The translations under genes were made by a program, and so were the position numbers. A stretch of DNA of 64,000 nt from Lunularia cruciata. Taxonomy: Eukaryota > Streptophyta > Marchantiopsida > Lunulariales > Lunulariaceae. Where the stretch lies: assembly GCA_948567375.1 (NCBI GenBank), contig OX419757.1:51894001-51958000 (forward strand). Direction: 5' to 3'. This document shows, in pieces, positions 58,098 to 64,000 of this stretch. How positions within the stretch are numbered: position 1 is the stretch's first letter; every line of letters begins with the position of its first letter. Under the pieces are notes generated by a model. That model was given only the letters and a program-made list of their open reading frames with translations, was not told where the DNA came from and made no database searches.

Positions 58098-61000
58098 TGG
58101 CACTCATGAGCTTTCGGGCAGAAATTCGGTACGAGGGGTACTGACATTCGCTCAGCTACTTCGGCACTGTGTTTGGCACTGATGAAGTCGCACGTGTTTT
58201 CGTGGAGGTTTACTATGACCACTTTCTGCTTCCTCAGTGGTTAGTATTTTAGGACCCATGCGTTGATAGCGCATGCTGCGATATACTGTATCCAGTCCTC
58301 TAACGCTTCCCTCTGCATCCCCCGTTTCCTGAACGGCTTCTACTCGCATGTTCTCATACTCAGTCCTAGAACGTTTCGCTTATGACTCAGCCAGGACACC
58401 ATCCTCTCCTCTCCCACTTTGCCACACTTCACCTATTCTCACCTAATGCTCTTTTGATGTTTGTCAGTTTTAACTTCGCTCCGACTCAGCTAAGACACCA
58501 TCCACTCCTCTCCCATTTCCTGCCACCCCACCCATCCTCACGTAATGCTCTTTCAATTGCTTCTCAGTTTCATGGTTCGTATAACTCTCTCAACTTCATG
58601 ACTTCAGCCCGACTTCCGATTTCAGATTACTTTATCTTTCAGGTCTTGCTTAACCGTCTTCGATTATAAGTTGGTCCTTGATTTAAGGTTGTGGTCTATT
58701 TCTCTTTTAGATTATGTCCGTGCTCCGCCTTACATTCGAAATGGTAGATTCACTTCATCTCCTTTCCTCATTTACTATCATTTCGATTAGTATATATCCT
58801 GTATTTAACGCTTCGCTCTTCTTCCCTCGTTCTCTGAACGATTTCATACCTTCGGGCTCACTCACGGATCTTTCACGACTTTCAATTTCCTAGCTGCTAC
58901 ATCGATTTACTTCGGTGTATCTGAATCGTTCTCGTCCAGCTCGTCAAGTCGATTTTATTTCTCTACATGTATTATTGTTCTGTTTCCGCTTTCCCGATGC
59001 ATGTTACTGGTATATAGGTATTACATTGATATGTTTTCAGGCTATGCTTATTTATGCTATCATTCAATCAGATGTTCGCTATCTTGTAGACTTTACACAT
59101 CTTGCATCTCATTTGCATTCAATGAGTTCTGGATCTCCCTTTCCTCGAACGGCTTCTGCCCTCGTTTCTCTATATCATTTATCCGTTTCATCTGCATTTC
59201 ATTTGCACTAAATGAAATCCGGCTCTCCTGTTCCTCGAACGGCGTCTGCTCTCATTTCCTCGTAGTTCTCACCCTACAGTTGATGCACACGTAAATTACT
59301 CACCTTCACTCTTTCGACCACCACACTACAGGTGCTATACAGGTCAAGTTACTCAGTCTCAACATGATGCCCGAATGCTGGACTGTGGGTTTTTCCTTTG
59401 CTGCCCTTCTGGTGTTCTATATACCACGTATTGAATGTTTCTGCTGTCGAACGAAGACTACAGCTAGTAGCCTCCTTACTGCTCAACTTTTTGATGGTTT
59501 TGTTTTTTGTTTGAGCACCACTTTCAGGAAGAACCGAGTTTGGATGGCACTCATGAGCAATGGAACAGATACCCTGGATGGGAGATACTGGCATTGCATC
59601 GAGTTATCTCCACACCCCACAGGTCACTGACGAAGTCGTTGGTGTTTTCATGCAGACTTACTTTGAAAAGTCTTGCTTCTTCCTTACCGTGTTTTTTAAT
59701 GTTGAAAGACTCATGCTAACATAGAGCACGCGAGGGTGAATCCCAGTCCTCATACACTCGCTCCGGGTACATACTCGAAATTTTATGAGACTCGGACAGT
59801 ACATACCTTGTGTATTAACGTTGTGCACTAACATTAAATCATGAAATCATGTTTCACTCTCAAGGTTACACTCACAATGAACTCCAATGAATTGCTCCAA
59901 CTCATAATGAATTGCAAGTACCCACGCATTATAAACTTTATGGTAACCCTTGTTGCAGACTTACCCATGCATTTTTCTCTATGCAAGCACAGAGTTCTGA
60001 CGATCTTTACCGTCATGAGTTAGAGTCTGTACGGTCAGACGCGGGAACCAGGATGTCTATAACGGGTTCTGTATTCCATTACACAAATATGTCGGTTTTC
60101 TGTGTCGGCACTCATGAGCTTTTGAAAAGAACTCGGTAATGAGGGTAGTGGCATTCGCTCAGCTACTTCGGGACGAGTACCCAGCTATTTCGGCACTCGT
60201 TAGGCACTGATGGAGTTGGTAGTGCATGGGTAGGCTTATTACAACCGCCTTCTGCTTCCTTCAGTTGCTAAACTTTTTAGGACTCATGCGTCCACAGCAC
60301 ATGCTGCAATATACTGTATCCAGTCCTCTAAGCCTTGCTCTGTTTCCCGCGTTCGGAACGGCTTTTACTCTCTTTTTTCTCATACCCAGTCCCCTATCGT
60401 CTCGCTCCGACTCGGCCATTACACCAAGCACTCCTCTCCCACTTCGCTCCACTCCACATCAACATCTCGCGAATGTAGTCTGTACCATGGTTCCTACCCG
60501 TTTTCCGACTTTATGGTTCCCGACTGTCTTCCGTTCGTAGACTGTTTCAAGGTTGATATCCGTCCATCGGTCTGCATTTACACGTTGTTTACTACATCTT
60601 CACATGCTTTGCTTTGCGATTAGTGATTATACGTTGTTGTACATTTCTCTATGGGTCTTCGGTTACATCATGTTCTCGATTTCGTCACATGAGTTATTCA
60701 GCGAGTTCTTTACATGCGTTGCTTAAAGCCTTTTGTTTACACTTTAGTTAACAGTTTCTCTGCATGTTGTGCATTTTATGATGTCGGTGCCTTGCGCTTC
60801 GATTTGCGAGTTGCACTTCATCTCCTCTCCGCATGTTCCTTCTATTTAGTTTTGCTTTCGTTTCATTGCCATTCCATCTGCACTACATATGCACTTAATG
60901 AGTTCCGGATGTCCCCTTCCCCGGCCTCTGCTCTCATCCCTTATAGCCTTCCCTTTGTCATGCTCACGATTATGCATCGTTTCTTCACTCGTGATTATTT

Positions 61001-63060
61001 TGCACTTCGGCTTATTCTGCTTGATCCTATTCTTGCACTATTGATTGACCCTTTTCTTCCAGTTGCCACCAAATTATGATGGGCTTGTAGAAACTACCAT
61101 ATGACCTTACTGGTTCCCGCGTAAGTTGTAGCTGTTTCCTTACTTCGCCCTGCTACTGCTTTGAGCGGCACTCTTGGAAGCAACCGGATTTGCCTTGGCA
61201 CTCATGAGGGTTTCACCCTAAACCCTGACCCGGTACGAGAGGTACTGGCACTCGCCCAGGTACTTCGGCACTGCGTTTAGCTCTAATGTCTATGTGCTTT
61301 CGTGGAGGCTTACTATGACCGTCTTCATGCTTCCTCCAGTTGTTTAGTGTTTTGGGACTCATCTGTTCTCCCGTTCTCTGTCCTCATTTCTCTATATCCA
61401 GTCCTCTACGGCCTCGCTCTACTTCCCCCGCTTTCTGAACGATTTCCACTCTCCTTTTTCATACCCAAACCCATGATTGTTTCGATCAGTCTTAGCCATA
61501 ACACCCTACTCTCCTCTCTCACACTGCGCTCCACTCCAACTTTCCTCAACCCAAACTCCTTACAATGTGGTCCGATTCATGGTTCCTACCCGTTTCCCGA
61601 CTTCTTGTTTCATTACCTGACATTCACTCGTAAACTGCTGATAAGTCAATGTCTGGCTCATCAGTCTTCGTTTACAAGTGTTTACAGTGGCTTACCCTGT
61701 GGCGGATGTCAGTGGTTCGAGTCCGCCTATCTCCAGTTGATGATCCGGTTTCAGAAATTAATCTTAACAATAATGCAAATTGAGGTAAAACGAATCCGTT
61801 GGCTTTAAAGATCGTCCTATCTAAAGATACTAGAATTTTAAAAGTCTTTTTAGATAGTCCCATATTTAAATTAATTAATCCTGTTATTTGGAAACCCAAG
61901 TGAAAGTTTTTTGTTTGCCACAATGTTCCGTTTCAAAATTTTATGTTTTTTACTCTTTACGTCCAGGATTACGTCCAGGATTATTAGATAAATGTCAAAA
62001 AACAAAACTACTTCCTTACATGCTTTGCTTTACGTTTACGGTGCGATTAGGTTTTTACGTGATTGTACATTTTGCATTAGTCTCGGTATATAATTTGCTT
62101 TGGATTCATTCAGTTCGTTTCCGATTACTTCACATACGCTTACTCCCCGATTTCTTTATATGAGTTTAATCTTCGTTTTCTCAGTACACATTGGTTGACA
62201 GATTCTCTACATGCAGTTATGTGTGGTCGATGCTTGGTAATGAATGCTATTTATGAATTACATTTCATCTCCTTTTCGCATGTATTTTTCAGTCAGTTCT
62301 GCTTTCAACTTATTGCCATTTCATCTGCACTTCTTGCTTGTACAATCAATGAGTTCTGGATCTCCCGTTCCTCGAACGACTTCTGTCCTTGTATATCCGT
62401 ACCATCTCTCGTCTACCTATATCCGTATCATGTTTACATTACATTCCTCCCTATTATTTCTCCCTCGCAATTGCGTGCTTCATGGTTCACACCTGACTTT
62501 CGACCTCCAGTGTCTCCAGTGTTCCTACCGGACTCCAGCCTACAGTTTAATTTTCTTCGCTCATGCACTGCTTACTGATGGTCAATTACACAACTTTTTA
62601 TATTTCTCGAATTCGTTTGAATAACTGTTATGGATTTCAAGTTGTATACTAGTCCTTTAGATATATGTTGTTGTCGATTTGTGCCTTTGCTTCAGGTTAC
62701 GTTCGATACATTCTATTTTATGGATTTATCACTATTCCCGCATTGTGCATAAAGCATTTCTTGGTTACCGATCATATGCATTTAATGAGTTCTGGATCAT
62801 CCGTTCCTCGAACGGCTTCTGCTCTCACCTACCTATATCCGTATCATGTGTACATTTCATCTGCACTTCATATGCAGTTAATGAGTTATGGATCCGCCGT
62901 TCTTCGAACGGCTTCTGCTCTCATCTTCTCCTAGAAGAACGGCTTCTGCTCTCATGTCCTCCTAACCAGTCATCTAACACTTCGCTCCGACTCAGCCAAG
63001 ACACCATCCACTCCTCTCCTCCCACTTCGCTCCACTCCACCCATCCTCAACTAATGCTTT
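58098..63060 (+). repeat. Diverged direct repeats (three block types) within intron 4
   Basis: Three block types recur in the same orientation. GGCACTCATGAG followed by a GGTACT/GGCA..CGC.CAG.TACTTCGG block starts near 58098, 60108 and 61197 (first part also 59536). A CTCCGACTCAGCCAAGACACC..CACTCCTCTCCCA block is near 58380, 58483, 60404, 61490 and 62982. A TGAGTTCTGGATC..CGTTC.TCGAACGGCTTCTG block is near 59123, 59211, 60899, 62350, 62785 and 62882. Order and spacing suggest a complex unit of about 0.8-1.2 kb amplified in place or a family of related insertions. Local tandem periods of about 90-97 bp occur near 59122-59260 and 62784-62960. Confidence 0.65.
61701..61734 (+). pseudogene. Plastid-type tRNA-Ala(UGC) 3' exon fragment
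   Basis: GGCGGATGTCAGTGGTTCGA followed by GTCCGCCTATCTCCA matches the 3' half of plastid trnA-UGC: anticodon-stem strand, variable loop, T arm with TTCGAGT, and acceptor strand TATCTCC plus A. No 5' exon is present. A transferred piece of plastid DNA (NUPT) is the likely source; how far it extends into the AT-richer 61735-61920 I cannot tell. Confidence 0.5.
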
Positions 63061-64000
63061 GTATATTACTCTTAGCTCGATGATTGCCTGTTTCATGGTT
63101 CCTACCCGACCTATCTCGGATGCCTAATCGGTCACGTCTTGCCTGTGGTTACACGATGTATACTAGTTCTCTGCAAGTGTTGCTCATCAGATGCTTCAAT
63201 TATGTGTTTACTTCGGCTTACATTCATTTTGTTTGATTCACATAATCTCCATTTCCGGAGTTGGTATTCTAATATTCGTTGCCTCTGCAACATGACTATA
63301 CACTCTCCTCCCTCTATAAAGTCGATCTCTTCCTGACGTTCGAGAAACGAGAGCTTTGGCATATCATGCCTGTCAGGAAGCTATGGGGTGCTTCGCATTT
63401 CGAGAATCAAAGTGCGATACCGAACGTAATCTGGTGGTTTCGACATTGTGGAGCAGATAACATGCTTCTAACATGCTCCCATCATCCATCTGCTGTGATC
63501 ATATACTCCCAGGGTCAAGATTTTCCGCAACTTGAGAATGTTGGATAGCCGAGCACCAAGTTCCTTAGTTTCAAAACCTTCTGAAGTACTTGATTGACGC
63601 CCTCTTCAGTTTGATTGCTGTTCACTTCCACAATCTTTATAATAGAACATCTTGCTATTCTGGACAATGCTCTTTGATCGCAGGATTTATTTCCTCCTTA
63701 TCAACTGCAAGAATCTTTTGGACTTCGGTGGCGACTCTCCAATGTGGATGGTGCCAGGCTTATCCAAGAGATGTCTCTCTTAGCTAATCATTTGATGCAT
63801 CCCATGTCCCTATAGCACTAGGTTTAGTGTAGATTGCCAAATGTTGCAGTATAATTCCGGACACTTACCGTCACCACCTGTACTCCTGTTCTCTTCCAGG
63901 AGTACCAGATATCGTGCTAGTGGTATTTAGATTCGGAACGTTTCCGGTGACCTCATATATCCTTTCAGAGATGTCACTATTTTGTACGTCAGGATGCTAA

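Larger units (their letters stand above)
57315..64000 (+). other. Intron 4 of the DCN1-like gene, repeat-bearing, continues past the window
   Basis: I searched for the next expected exon (the DEW.. block after GYFTL) and did not find it, so the intron exceeds 6.6 kb. It holds direct repeats listed separately and a plastid-like tRNA fragment. The many short ORFs here are not supported as genes. Confidence 0.6.

Noticed and set aside
59001-59294. Overlapping plus-strand ORFs of 97-98 codons in the intron (and similar ones at 62195-63083)
   Set aside because: They lie in the repeat blocks, change frame between copies and have no motif; chance frames in T/C-rich sequence.
58098-63060. CRISPR-like or coding tandem array in the intron
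   Set aside because: Repeat blocks are diverged, irregularly spaced and plant-genomic in context; no spacer regularity and no continuous reading frame.

Overview
The window looks like nuclear DNA of a plant, probably a non-flowering land plant or streptophyte relative with a large, repeat-rich genome. It is AT-rich, gene-poor and full of nested Ty3/gypsy retrotransposons with 5mC-type decay. It carries the start of one recognisable host gene, with plant-like GT-AG introns, one of them longer than 6.6 kb. A plastid-like tRNA-Ala fragment also lies inside that intron. The species cannot be fixed from the sequence alone.

Left part (1-10.7 kb): the tail of a young LTR, then a heavily decayed plus-strand copy ('copy 1') of a Ty3/gypsy element. 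It is interrupted by three old solo LTRs of an unrelated family. 10.7-20 kb is AT-rich intergenic DNA with an inverted-repeat element, a (GA)n/(GAA)n microsatellite, a broken coding remnant split by a fourth solo LTR, and a two-unit tandem repeat. 20.9-26.3 kb holds five 5'-truncated minus-strand copies of one LINE-like 3' end.

Centre (26.7-44.4 kb): a second, better preserved minus-strand copy ('copy 2') of the same Ty3/gypsy family. Its order is gag with two CCHC knuckles, aspartic protease, a DNMT3-like C5-cytosine DNA methyltransferase, reverse transcriptase, RNase H, integrase and a C-terminal PHD finger. The methyltransferase sits between protease and RT in both copies, so it belongs to the family. 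The element would thus encode both a DNA-methylation writer and a chromatin-reader-like finger. From protease to the end, copy 2 keeps one reading frame for about 5 kb. It is broken by about two dozen stop codons, most at Gln, Arg or Trp codons, as expected from C-to-T decay. Its LTR arrangement is circularly permuted, as if a two-LTR circle had been opened inside an LTR.

A young 7.8-kb Ty3/gypsy element of a different lineage (34000-41827, plus strand) is inserted in the copy 2 gag. Its LTRs differ at only 3 of 692 positions, it has a 4-bp GATC target duplication, and copy 1 shows the empty site. It has a tRNA-Asp-like primer site, a 1519-residue gag-pol frame with one late in-frame TGA, and an unusual leader: two homologous ~55-residue ORFs flanking a zinc-knuckle ORF.

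Right part (44.5-64 kb): about 10 kb of AT-rich DNA with no supported gene, two strong hairpins, then the first four coding exons of a DCN1-like (cullin neddylation) gene. Its fourth intron runs off the window and holds several diverged direct repeats.
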